Under the pieces are notes generated by a model. That model saw only the letters and a list, made by a program, of their open reading frames with translations. It was not told the origin of the DNA and made no database searches. Positions 11,447 through 24,450 of a stretch of DNA of 64,000 nucleotides are shown here, one piece after another; position 1 is the stretch's first letter; every line of letters starts with the position of its first letter. This stretch comes from Marchantia polymorpha subsp. ruderalis (Eukaryota; Streptophyta; Marchantiopsida; Marchantiales; Marchantiaceae): positions 414,501 to 478,500 of the forward strand of contig AP031352.1 of the NCBI GenBank assembly GCA_037833965.1. The letters are read 5' to 3'. The translations under genes and the position numbers were made by a program.

Positions 11447-14400
11447 CCTCAGAGCCTCCCCGCCCTCTCCCATGGAGTATGTAGCCCACAGGGCCACAGT
11501 GTATTTTATACGGGTGTAGCTTTCGCTTTGGCTCCTTCACTCCCCTTCCCCCATTCCTCATCCCTTCCCTTCGCTTCCCTTCCTGCATCCCGGGGACCGA
11601 ATTAAACCCAAAAGTACTTGTACTCGGCGGGCTACTGTAGTTTTGGGGGTTGGTGGAAGTTTGGAGAAGTGGAGGATGGATATTTTCCCCTCCTCTCCCT
11701 CCCCAGTTGCAATTTCTGTGCAGATGAAAAGAGTCATGTGCAAATCTTCCCATGAGCGGCGAGGCGAGCGAGCCAGTCTTTGTGCTCCGGTGCTCTTACC
11801 GATGCTGGTGCCATACACACACCCTCTGTATTGGTCCCTCGCAAGCTTGCCTTTTGGATGCTTAATCATTTTGACTGTCCCTCAAGGATAGATTTACTCC
11901 CATGAATGCCTAACTCTGGAAAATGATTACATTTACTACAAGCACTACTGCTGAGAGTTTCGCTTACTTAGACCAGAGCATCCTTGCATCACTCTCTTTC
12001 CGATGTTCGTGTCGAGACCCTCGGCCGAAAGTCCAGCAGATCACATGAAAATGCGCTTTTTGATATCTGGTCATATCAACGGCCTAATGGGGATTTCCCC
12101 ACTAACTTGCTTTACGAAGGAATCTAAACATGGGCAAATCGATATTCGATGCCCGTTTGGGAGCAAGTGTGCCAAGGTTTGGGTGCTCTTACCGATGATT
12201 CTAGCATAAAACTTTTTGCTCGTTACAAACAGTTCCAATAGGATGGGGTTTTGGTTGCTTTTCAAACATCTTTCAAAATCCTTCGACTCCCAGGTGGAGA
12301 ACAAGGAGAAGAATGAAAGACAACAACCACACGTGAAAAATAAAGTGGAGGATGGGGGGTTGTTACGGCTTGGGATTGAGTGGGAAGAAGAAGGAAAACG
12401 GGCAAGTAATCCAAATCTGCTCCTTCTGCTTTTAACGGTAGCGCGAGTTGAAAGCCATTGAGGAGGAGCATAATGAGAGAATCCAAATGCTATTTCAAAG
12501 AATAATGTGAACTTCTTTGAATACAGAGAGACTTTCCCTTTCTCTCAAGTGGCTACGCAGTCAAAAGGCTAAGAAGCCAGACGAATGGAACAAAACAATG
12601 ATAATGAATACCAGGGGAAAGCAACGAATTTAACAAAGAACAACCGAAGAGAAAAGTTGAAATTCGGAGCCTCTAGAGCAAAACACTATTGAGATTCTAT
12701 GCACTCGAGTGCTGATCGGAAGATTGAATATTATATTACCAATGGAAGAGCTCATGGGCATGGACCGAACCATGATCGTTGAACAAGTGCCCACTAGCCA
12801 TGTGATAGTGATGATGATCAACAAAGAACGAGGAAGCTAGTAGAAGCAAACTTACCGGACGATCCACGCCAAGCTTTGCATTGTCAACTCGTGAAAAATT
12901 ATGGTTAATATTAAGGATTGTTGATGGCGAGGGCGGGGGAAGGGGTTGTAGGAGGCCGGTCTCATCAACATCCTCATGGGGCTGGCCTATATATGTTTGT
13001 CAAATATTTTGGGGAAGCTCTCGCCTCTCTCGCGGGCAACAATCTTTTGCTTGTCAACAACAGTTATGCTTCGGTTATAATGAGGTGTAGAAAGACAAAA
13101 CCGCGATCTCTCTCTCTCCCTCCGTCCCATGGGGATGGGCTGCTAAAATAAAATATGAAGTCCGCACCTGTGCGGGGAAAAAACGCATGATTACTTCGAC
13201 CACTCCTGACATGTGCGCTTTGCCCTGTTCCAAGCAACGACTCTGCGTTTGAATTCAAGAGGCTGAGTGTTTTGACTCGACCCCCTTCCATCCCTGCTTG
13301 CTGCCCTCCACACACAAACTATTCATTCTTCCCACCTGGAGACGATGGTTTTCCCATGATGTTTTTCTCCACCTTGCCCGAGTCGCTTGCCTCTCCGTCA
13401 CTATCATCACGACTTGAACCACTGTAGGGTGCATGCCCCACCTCGCCTATGATCAACAAGCCACGGTGCTGCCCCTGTTGCCGCTAGGCTGATCGTAGCC
13501 TCTCTCGCGGGTCAAAAGACTGCCAACGGTGGAGCCCGGAATATCCCTCTCATAAGCTCAGGTTTGAATCTGGGCGATTACGCCCCTTTATTATTAGCCG
13601 GGACGAGGCTAGAAGCAAGACGCTGTGGAAATGATTGCATGAGACCAGTTTAAAGCGGAGCAGGAATAGTTGCTCATGTGGACCTACGAGGGAAACACCG
13701 CACCACCTACGAAGAGCAATCGGTGCTTGTTTACTCCATCGCTCATCTCATCGGTCTAAACAAAACGCCCGAGAGAGAAGCTGGTGCAAGTCTTTGGGAA
13801 GCAATGCAGGGGGGATCCGTGATTCCGTGAGATCTCGACAGGTCCAGAATAGTTGACGAGCGGGGCGAGAGGGGCAAGTTTGGAGGCTCTGCTTTTTGAC
13901 GGGAGGTCGCTTTATAGGGACGCGATTCCTCGAGGCTCACTGCTGGTCTTATAGAGGCACATAGAGAGATACATGGATATGGAAATCATAAACTATAAAT
14001 TTAGTGTAATGGCGGAAGCGATATACGACTACTATGCAAACATGTTTGGGCATTGGTTTCGAAATAGAATGTATGTCATGACAATTAATGGTGTCGATTC
14101 ACCCCCCATTGTTCACCAGTAGGTTTTAGATGAGGTTGCAGCTCTTCTTTGCAGCAAGCAAGAAAATCTAAATAGTGTCCTATGAAGGTACGATTGTGGG
14201 GACATAAATATAAGCCCCCACCGCCGTCTCTTGGCTCAAAGGCACAAAACCGAGAAACGTGAGTTGCATAGTACCAGCTGTATGAGGTTGGTTCGATTGC
14301 AGCAGCAGGAGGAGCAGCAAATATGCTGGAAATGTTTGGTGAACAGTTTGAAACAACAGAGAAAGAGAAAGGAAAAGGCAGTGGAGAGAACATTTGTAGA

Positions 14401-14513
14401 ATAGAAGTTGAGGCGACATTCTCCGGAGCTATGGACGGAAAATTTGTTGAAGAACAGGTGAGGAAGAGGAGAGGGGGAGGGAGCAAGGGAGTGACGCGGG
14501 GGTAGGGGGGCGG

Positions 14514-14515
<2 letters not shown>

Positions 14516-14552
<37 letters not shown>
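14516..14552. repeat. Perfect (GA)n microsatellite
   Basis: About 18 uninterrupted GA units, flanked by purine-rich sequence on both sides. Confidence 0.9.
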
Positions 14553-14555
<3 letters not shown>

Positions 14556-16106
14556 AGAGGGAGAGGGCCCCCAAATGTTAATGTGCGGTGCAGTGCAGTG
14601 ACAAGGTGCAGATAAGATGCATCATGGGGTGGGTTGCGGTGGGATGGGATGAGAGGATCGCATCAAACTTTGCGCACTGGAGGGGGCTGGGGGTGCAAAA
14701 AGTATTAAAATATCGTATGATATAGTGGTAAACAAAGCATGTCCCGGCTTCTGAACCACTGATTTGTTTACAAGGTCAGCCTGAAACTGAAACGAGTGCG
14801 AGTGGGACATGGCAATATCAATTTCCTTCCCCTCCTTGAGCTTCAGCTGTATCTGCACTACCCATGTTCTGCAGGGTGGTGCAGGTTGATGACAAGCCGA
14901 GGGTCAGAGGGCCGGACGCAGAGGCACCGATCTGTGTTCAACGCGTAGAGCATTATATGTTTTAGGCCATAGACAGATGCGATCGAACACTACTACAACA
15001 TGATCCAAAATCTGGCTAAAGCAAGTTCACAACACCACACGGCGCCCACACTCCCACGACAACATCTGCAGGACAAGTGCACTTTCTAGGGGTGTTAAGA
15101 TATCTCGGAAGACTTGTTTAGCCTACTGCCCTCCCCCGGCCTGCCTGCCTGCATGCCTGTTCGCTCAAGCAAGCACATCTATGTGGAATCTTTTCTCATG
15201 TTCTGTGAGAGCAGCCCAACTCCTCCTCCCCTTCCATTCCTCCCTCGGAATTCCTCCCAGTGTGAGACTCCGCAACAGTTGTTCCCTCTGTATGGAGAAC
15301 ACATACACATATCACCGGTCGGTCGGGTCTGCAATAACTCGCAGAAATGTCGAATAGCTCCCGTCTCCTCCCTCCTCTTCAATCATTATCATTGTGGTGG
15401 ATGGAGACGACATGATCCGATATCTACTAACAAAATTTGGCCAACAAACATCTCACTCCCGCACTGTAGCTGGGATTGCTGGACAAACACACACACACAG
15501 CGTCATAGAGTCGCATTCATTTTGGTCAATTTCAAGCAAGCAAGACAACCTCGGTCTGCTGCTGCTGCTGGTGATGCTCCTGGCGCTGCTGATGCTGCTC
15601 TGCTCTGTTCTGTTCTGTTGCTCTGTTGCTCTGCTGCAGCTGCTGGTTCTTCTAGTATAAAATGACTTAACTTTCTGAAGCCCACCCTCCGTGAACAGCA
15701 GAAAGTGACCACGTAACGGAACGCCCATCACAGTCCATACAAATAATACATAGACTTGTGTGGCTCTGACCAAGTTTCTAGCTACAGTAGGGCCGATTGC
15801 TGTAAACTACTCGGAAGCTCCTGGGCTGTCCTCGTATGCATGTATGCGCAATATTATGGACTTTATCAATCCTTTCAATAATTATATTGCATCTCCCAAA
15901 ACTTCGAAAAGCTGATGAGATCACTGAGGAGGTGTGCGAACGCACACTTCCGGACAAACGAGAAAGCATATGTATTTAACCCAGATTCAGCGCCTTCCAA
16001 CGATCGTCCACTTTCTTGGACTTGTGTTGGTTCAAATGGGGTCTAACTTATAAGATGAGAACAAAGAAGACCGGCGTTTGGAAGCTTGTGCTCTTAGAAA
16101 TATATA

Positions 16107-16118
16107 GAGGGAGGGAGG

Positions 16119-16149
<31 letters not shown>
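16107..16149. repeat. GGGA/GA microsatellite
   Basis: Several ggga units run directly into a perfect GA repeat of about 13 units. Confidence 0.85.
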
Positions 16150-16155
<6 letters not shown>

Positions 16156-17625
16156 AAGAGTGGTACAAGAGAGTTGATAAGAGCTTGACAAGCAATGGAC
16201 AAAGCAAGGATCCGACGTGCTCCTCAGGTTTAGGCAAGCCATCAAGTTAGGTATTCAATTCGCTGCTCGACAATGTACTGGTGGATTGAAGCCATGATTA
16301 AAGCAGTCATAAGCCTCGCTTTGAGAAAATTGGATAATCAGTAACCAAAAACCGGACTGTTATGATCATGGGGCCCTGCTGCTCCTGTTTGTCCATTCTT
16401 TCGAGAAGGGCCCTTCCTCTGCCTTACCCAATTTCTCATAACTTGTTACTTTGATTTCTGCCAGGGGGACGGGGAGGAGGGGCCCATGTGCGTGGGCTTA
16501 GGTTGGATTCCGGACTCCCAGTGTCATCATCCAGGGACTACCTTAGAGCGCTTGCCTTGCTTGTACATCACCCTCATCGGATACTCGAACTTGGCAATGA
16601 ATCCCCATGCCATGCCCGCCCCCCTTTGTAAATTCAGAGGATACGGTAGTAATCTTCAAATACTCAACTGTTGTCCTTCCCAAAGGACATATTAAACATC
16701 ATAGTAGAATCTCCTCCTTGTATTTCCCCATCGCCGCGAGTGACATCACCCGCGAAACGACGACTAGTTTCCAACACCAAATCGGTACACTGTGATCAAT
16801 CGTAGACCGCTCTCGAGTGGGGCCCGAAAGAGGGCGAGAGAGCGTGTGTAATACGAGTATGTGTATGCGAGTGTGCCTGTTTAGCTTACATGAGATTCAA
16901 GCGAGGAGACTAAATCTCTAAGCATCAGCCATATGGGTTCCTGCGTATGATGCCAGTGGCGAGGTCGCATGCCGCCTTTCGCCATCAGTTATCGACTGTC
17001 AACAGCGTTCATACTATAAGCAGCGCGCATGCCAGGGCCCTGGCAAGGTCCTCTCACACACCAGATAAAATCATGAATATGGGCCCAGTGATGACGATGT
17101 TGCTTTGCTGCCAAGCTGACCAGCATGCGTATCCGAACCATGGTTACCAATCTGTCTTCATCATTATTGGTATCGACCACTATTGCCATACGATCCAGGC
17201 AGACAGAGAGAGAGAGAGCGAGCAAGCGAGAAATAGCTCCCATGGATAGATGGGCACCAATAGCGAAGGAGAAGCTCATTCTCGCATAGTATACTATTAT
17301 CCTACACTATGATCGACAGAAGCAGCAAGAAGAAGTTGCACCTCCCCTCGCATCACATGCTATTACTACAATACTTCCAGATTTCTGAGTTGTCGGTTTG
17401 AAATACGAGGCCTGGAATAAAAAAAATGCCTCTGGAAAGAATCGATAAACCTCCGGACCTTGATCAAAGGTTGTTAGACAAAACGATAGTCAACGATATG
17501 GGCCCCAACCAAATCATAGGCACGCAGGGGGCAAGTGAACATCACTCCTTCTCCCACTCGATTACGGACAGGTAATCCAGCTACGATTGTTTATACATTT
17601 GCTACGTGCGTACCGAGTGCGTCTA

Positions 17626-17658
17626 ATGTAACCGTAGTAGCATACACTACGGTTACAT
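17626..17658. repeat. Perfect 13-bp inverted repeat (hairpin)
   Basis: Left arm 17626-17638 (atgtaaccgtagt) and right arm 17646-17658 are perfect reverse complements around a 7-base loop. No T-run follows and no gene neighbours it, so it is not called a terminator. Confidence 0.85.
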
Positions 17659-18444
17659 GAAGCCCCCAACTTGACATCACCCGGTTCTGTAGGCACTGCT
17701 CGGGAAAGACCGGCATTCTTTGAACATGTCACCGGCAGAAATCTGAGACTTCCCAGCTGAACAATGATGATGTCGGAAGTTAAACCAGGAGAGGGTGGAG
17801 GAGTTGGAAAGTACCGGCTAAGTACCGGTGCACTATAGGAGTAGGACGCTGAGCACGTTGTGCCCCGAAAGCCTCCCCGAGCACTCAACGGACCCAGGGA
17901 TCAGTGAGGTACCGAATTCGTGAACAGGAAAGTCTATGAAAAGGAAGAGGAGGAAGGAAGAGAGATAGAGAGAGAAAAGGGGGGACACGTGGTGCACTGC
18001 AGCTTCTGGTAAGTGCAAAGTTACACGCTTCGGAAACTTGGAGTAAAATCCTGATAATCGGTAGAAGTTGGAGATATGCTTGTGCGTGCTAGCATCAGGA
18101 GATCAACCGGGGGCTCAAGTTTAACTTGCTCGCTGGCTCGTGGCTGGCTCGATGTCGTGGTTCGATGGCCGGATGGCCGGTTGGGGAATAATAACGAACA
18201 CCAAATCTCGGCTCATCTCGCACCCCTCGCCTCTTGGAGGGAACCGGCAGGCAGGAAATTTCCTTGTGCACATTTTCACGGCATCGAGTTTTTCATTCGG
18301 CGAGGCATGCCTGTTTCAAAGGATAAACCATTCCCAGGGAATCAAATTGAACTGTGTGCGCGGTGACGAAAACCGCGCTTTTGGCTGCCCAGGGCAGGCC
18401 ACGACAGGGCAGAAACTGAAAAGAACACGGCAGACAGAGTAACC

Positions 18445-19140
18445 TAAACAACATCTGATTTGAATATAATAGACGAGATCAAATATTTCGATAACAACAT
18501 AAAATATTAAAACTTCATTTTACAAGGTAGGGTTGTAAAAATCTGAATCAATATTCTTTACCATGAGATAAATGAGAAAAATGTCTTTTGTAGAGATTTC
18601 TAAATCATGGGACGAAATTACCATTCATGACCTTTTTTTGTGCCAATTTCAGAACATTTTGTTCCAAATTTTTAAGATGTTTAAATGAATGATTGGATCA
18701 TTCATTTAAACCTCTTTATAACAATAGTTTATTCATATAAGCACAAATATCTTTTTTTATTCTTCAATTTGCTTTATGGCTTATCTGGTGTCATTGTAAC
18801 ATGTGAGTATATAACTGAATACAAAATAGCTTGATCAGTCATCAAAATTCAGGGGAAAAGCGATGTCTTGTTGCACATATAATATACAAGATTGACTTTA
18901 GTCCTGGGTTTTCGATTCATTTATATTTAATTTATAACACGTATATGATACTCGAGTTACTTGTGAAGATATCATCTTCCTACAAGATTACATTGTCTTT
19001 AAACGACTTAAATCTACAATATGAAATAGAAACTCGAGACCAAGAATTGTGGAACTGAAATTGCAAGATTGTCCACCATAGCTGATTGGAACAATGACTA
19101 CGATTACAAAGCTGAGGAAGTCGGAAGAATATATATAAAA
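18445..19140. other. Short AT-rich block
   Basis: Another AT-rich stretch with sharp edges against GC-richer neighbours. ORFs are short (75 codons or fewer) and unrecognised. Confidence 0.45.
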
Positions 19141-19439
19141 TATATATTCCACTCCACCTCCTGCACCTTATTTCCAGGGCCATGTTGAATTTGAGAATGC
19201 GCACGGCAAATTGAGAAATTGTAGGCCTGGATTCCGAGTGCTTGGGCACCTCGAAAAGACGGGAGGCGACCCGCGTGTACGTGAACAGAACACTACAACG
19301 TATGATGTTGTAAGAGTAATGCTCCACCCCATACGCAACGACGCTGTGAGCGAACGAGAAAACAAAAGTTGCACAAGTTCGGCTTCGTGAAGGGGAGAAG
19401 GCGAGGGGGTGAGGGAAAGAGTGTGCGAAGAAATTTCTC

Positions 19440-20060
19440 AGAGAATCAATAAATTAATGGGCTCATGGCGAGCACAACCTCCTGGAGGGAACCCTGACCT
19501 GGCCCCCCACCACTCCCTCGTCCTCCGCGCGCGCTCCCTCCTTTTCGCAGATTGGGCTCGCAAGGGCGAGCGCACCTTCTCGCCCCCGTTTTCGCTCGCG
19601 GCCTCGGGTCCTTTTCGCAGATTCAAAACCAGCGGGCCACGAGGTGAGCCCCACCGGCGCGCGCTCGCGCTCTGTCTGTGTCGCTCTCGCTGCCTCCCCA
19701 GTTCCTTGCTTGGCGATGGGTCCATGTCCCTCCGTCCCTCCGGCGCTCGCTGTCCCATGTCGCGCTGGGAAGGGCCACATTGCGCATTGCGATATCCACA
19801 CATGGAAACCACCGTCGGTCCAGCGGTCCAGCGGTCCAGCGGGCGGGCGGGCACCTGACCTGGCCGCCCAACCCTCCAGCGCGCTTGACATCGTCGCGCC
19901 GTGGCTGGCCTGCCTGGCGCTCTGGGTCCGGGGACCAGCAGGGTCCGAGGCACGATTCATGTTGAGGGGGAGGCGGGGAGATCTCGGGCGCCCTTTAGCG
20001 GCCCGGCGTTTGGAGTCCGTGGACGTCCCGACGGACGAGAGCACAGCACCAAGTTGACTC
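19440..20060. other. CpG-rich island with internal repeats
   Basis: This is a strongly GC-rich and CpG-rich segment in which several frames on both strands stay open for 95-193 codons. That is expected from base composition and is not evidence of coding. It contains a direct repeat (tccttttcgcagatt at 19539 and 19609), a tandem tccagcggt repeat around 19818-19845, and the 11-mer ctgacctggcc twice (about 19493 and 19855). The edges are abrupt. Confidence 0.55.
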
Positions 20061-21599
20061 GCCGACCGGGCGAGGGGGGAGGGGGACGGGGCCGTATTTT
20101 ATTGCGAGGAAATTAGGTCGCGAGCTTATCTGTCCATATGGTCCTGTGCGCGCTTCAATCATCCGCGGCTGCTGTCAATGTCATGATCTTCGAGTGAAGA
20201 TGTCATGTTCAGATGATGGCGAGCGATGGCGGGCCTATTTAATTTCCCTTAATTCCCATGTCCTCCTCCTGCGTCTGGCTGAGTCTGGGTCTGGGTCCGT
20301 TTCGCCTCCTCCAGAATCCAGATCTCTCCTTTTCAATGGGTCTTAGAAAATGCGTTTCAGAGTTGACCCCGTTGATCATATGATGGCCGAATGAGTAGTA
20401 CTGACAAGTACCACACAAGACATGAACTCTACCCTTTTTCCTATTACATTTGCCCTCGCCCTCCGCCCTCCGCCCTCCTCCTGCCAGGTTTCCCCTCCTG
20501 CCTCATATATGCTACTCGAGATCATACTCGGTAATCCAACTTTGATACCTTGGTATGTTTAAATTCGTACTACTATTTTTGTATGCTGGAGTGCTACAAG
20601 ATAGATGCTCCCATACTGGACGGTACATTCGTTTCGTTGCCCCGTTTCCTTTCCTCTACTTCACTTTCCTTTTCTCTCCTTCCCCCTTAATTGTTGCTTT
20701 GCTCACTGCACTATACTGCACTGCATGAACGACCGGTACACATGTTCTACTTGTTGTTGTTTGTTGTTGGTGGTGTTGAAATTGTTGATGTTGTTTTTTT
20801 CAGCCCCCCTTTCTCCTTCCTTGTCTCATGGATAAGACCAGGTTTTGAGAGATACTACTTTAAACCGTGTCTTGTTCATAGACATGAAACATACATATCT
20901 TTGTTTGGGAACATCACTGTCAAGACTATAGCTTGACGATGAATGTTTCATGTTAATTATAATCAAGGCGACGTAGATCCAAAGCTTAGAACAAGGAGGT
21001 TATTCTCGAACATGGAGTCGCGAAAAGTTCAGATGGGAGGAAGCAGTAAGTGGATCACAATGATTGTCACCATCGTTTTCAATATATGATGATCTTTAGG
21101 TTCATGCTTGTGTGTGTCATCGATGATGACCGAGCTACAGATATTTCAATCCGATCCCTCAACATCAATGACAACAATTGCACTTCCAGTTAGGCAGGCA
21201 GGCAGGCAGCTTTCGGAATTGTCCCGTCGAATTTGCATCAGGTTCGGCCCGTCACTGCTTTGTTTTCAAAACTTTGGAAGTTGGAACAAGAGTATTCGCT
21301 CTCCGGTGACATTGGAGCTGATAAGTCTAGATAAGATCATCATCTCGCTCATATTATCTCCACCTTTCTCCATGTTCACCTGACTTGCATTGTTCGTATC
21401 CACATTATTCAAATTGTGAGTTCAAGAGCCAAGGAAGATCCGAGCATATTTTTTTCTTACTCTAGCAACTGCTACGAGCACATTCTTCCCAGATCTTTTT
21501 CACATGATGGGGAACAGAAAGATAAATTCCCTAACGAACGAGGGAAAACCAAAAAGATCAGGAATCAAGCCCATCGCATTTTTAACCGGACGTCGGTGT
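20061..21599. other. Intergenic, no supported gene
   Basis: Moderate base composition with short unrecognised ORFs. A GGCA repeat lies at 21191-21209 and a TTG-rich stretch near 20750-20790. Confidence 0.4.
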
Positions 21600-24450
21600 G
21601 AGTCTTCATAAGATGTAGCAGAGGTTGGTTCTATATTATATATTGTTATCTCCATATGTTTTCCACGAAAGTTGTTTCTTACTGTTAGAGATGCTTCAGG
21701 CCGAAATACATCCCTCGAAATCATCACTTAATTTACACTGAGTAGGGAATGGAGACGTGTTCGACCTTTGAGTGCGGTTTCGATTGCGACGACTACTATA
21801 CACCAGGCTTGAAATATAATGATTCTACTCAGTCCTCAAATCTAGTCTCTTGTGTTGAATATTGAGCATAATTTCCATAATACTTACAAGTTGAGCACCA
21901 AGTCTTTGTAATAGATTTGATGATTTTCAGAGAAGTTATTGCACTCATTGTGGAGAGTATATGGAGAGAATTACAGAATATATATATTGTCAATGTCGAT
22001 GTCAATTTATCGGGCTTAGGGATAAGATGTGGATTGTATAACCTTAGAATTGGTAGTCTACACTACTTTTTTCAAGAGACTCAACACGAATCAAAAAATT
22101 ATAATCATATCGTACTCCATTATAGCATGCACTACCAAACTGCAGATATCTACAATAATTCTTGTTTGCAAGATTATGAACCACAGAAATTTAGATTCCT
22201 AAGTTACGTTCCTCAAAACTTTTGAAAAGAAAGTTTTCTAGCAGTCACCGTTTAAAATCTGCACAGTATCTTCAGAAGATTTGATTCTTACAAATTAGAA
22301 CTAAATAACTTGTAATATATAGAGAGTTTCAGAAACTGGATAAAGATCATTGAATAAACGGAAAATTCATTATATATAAATATGTAAATATTTACTACGA
22401 TCAAGAACACTTTTGATTTTCAAGTGACATACTTTTATACGCTTCTTGAAAAAAATAAAACAGCTATATACATTACCAAATATCCAGATATTTCTGGAGA
22501 TCAAACTTAAAAGAATTATATATTCCAGCAGAACAAATCAATAAAACAATCATTCTTGCAGTAAAAAATATATTATTTTCTATATAGCCCAAAAAGAATT
22601 TTTAATTCTAGGCGGCTAATGTTAGTGATAAACAATTTCATCAGTGTAGAGAATTTATTGAAAACAAGAAAAAAGATGAAAGTTAAAATGTAAGATGATA
22701 TTTTAATTAAAGCCTTCATTTCCAATTAATAAACAGTCAGTCAAAAAATATATAAAATCACATACATTTAATCTGTTTTTAGTACGCACTTTATCTGAAC
22801 GGACTCTCTCATGAAATTAAAAAAGGAAATTCATAATTAGTAGAAATACTTAAGAATACCTAAGAATTCAGAAATCATTTACAAATCTCATATCAAATAA
22901 TTTTTTTCAAAAGCTTATAATTTCAAAATATATTTATTTCTTTTAAATAGCATGATTAAGTATGAAAAGAGAACTTATTAGAAAATTTTCTTCTAACAAA
23001 ATTGAAGATCCGATTATGTATCCAAATTTTATTCTAGTGTCAACATATTGAATTGGAACAAATACAAACATTTTTTTGTCACCTAAGATGATGATTTTTA
23101 GGCTCAAAATGTAAATATGAGTTATTATTTTCATAGATTTATAATCAATAAAATTCATCTTTTCCATTTGTTAAAAAAAAGTAAGAAATATATATATATA
23201 TATATATATTCTTGAAAATTACTTCAGCATGCTGATTTGAATGGAATAAAAAGACATTCAGTCAGGAATATCAATTAAGTTTAATTGAAATAATTAATAC
23301 TAATCATATATTTGTATACGTAATCCATCATTTTGTTCATTACAATGAAAGAAAATCAAGGGGTTAAACAACAATCATTTTGGTATCAAAAAATATCCTA
23401 TATAAAATATCTGATCCATTTCATATGAATAATAAGAAAATTCAGTTAAAAAAATAATAACTATATAATTTGTAAATCATGAAATAATTTTGCTTCTAAG
23501 TGAAATCATAAGGCTAATTTTCACTTAAATCAATGTGTAAAATTCATTTGATTTTTAAGGTTTACTGAATGAGCTAATATAACTTCAATTCTGAGCTTCG
23601 TCAGGTGAATTCGATTTGAATATAGAAAGAAATTTATTAATAGATATACACATGAAATAATTATACATTTCTATGCCAATTACAAATATTCTGCAATTAT
23701 TGTACATTTGTTGATTGATAATAATTTGAATTTATTGTGTTTTACATTTTTTCAAAATTTCTATGATATTCTATATGTATTTTGTTCAATATGATGAATA
23801 CATAAGTCTATCAATTTTGAAAATTTTAACAAACCATATGTATTTACCAATGATTTGCAAGTTATAAGGTTTGAAGTGGAAGATATTGACTAATAAGCAG
23901 ATTTTTTTATTGGTGTTAACATATTCTGCAGCTAATTCATCATCTTCTAGTGAAAAGAAAAGAGTGATGTATGGAATAGAAAGTCTGATAACCTAAGCAT
24001 CCAAACTTGAAAACAAAGACAATGCTATAAAAGCTCATGAATTATTCTGCCGAAGTCTCTGAAGAATCAAAGAGTATTAGTTATTATCATAGTAAATATA
24101 TACCTCCCTCACACACCAACAAGTTATTCACGCAAGCAAAGAGTAAGATCTAATGCAAACAAAGGAAATACACCAAATAACGCAAACTTGGAGTCTTGAA
24201 CATGCATATTTTATTGTGGAAATCATATTAACTATAGCTAATGCCTCTAGTGTGTGAAATTATTGCAGTGTTCAAAAACAGAAGATTTAGTGACAAAGTG
24301 ATCCAAGTTCACTCTCATAGTTTAGAAGCTCCTCTACTTAACAAAACTATCCATATGACTTATCGTCTTTCCATGCATCTTCATCAACAAGGGAGCGACA
24401 CATGTACATCATTCAACGTCCAAGGCTAAGGTCTGCGAAAATAAATGCGT
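21600..24450. other. AT-rich block without supported genes
   Basis: About 2.9 kb of AT-rich DNA whose ORFs reach at most about 100 codons and show no domain. It includes a perfect TA repeat (23189-23209). No transposon or organellar signature was recognised. Confidence 0.5.
23189..23209. repeat. (TA)n microsatellite
   Basis: Uninterrupted alternating T and A over about 21 bases inside the AT-rich block. Confidence 0.9.

Larger units (their letters stand above)
9226..18444. other. Gene-free intergenic region of mixed composition
   Basis: About 9 kb of moderately GC-rich DNA holds many short ORFs on both strands without recognisable domains. It contains a G-rich GGA tract near 9980-10010, an inverted pair of coding-like fragments (10990-11446), a perfect GA repeat (14516-14552), a second GGGA/GA repeat (16107-16149) and a perfect inverted repeat (17626-17658). 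A 16-bp sequence, ggtgctcttaccgatg, occurs twice in direct orientation (11789 and 12182). No tRNA, rRNA or mobile-element gene was recognised. Confidence 0.4.

Noticed and set aside
13500-13590. Possible tRNA because of a ggtttgaatctgg B-box-like stretch
   Set aside because: No acceptor stem or D arm pairs at the required distances.
19463-20044. 193-codon minus-strand ORF
   Set aside because: Several frames on both strands are open in this CpG-rich patch, the composition is Arg/Ala/Gly-biased, and no domain or splice support exists.
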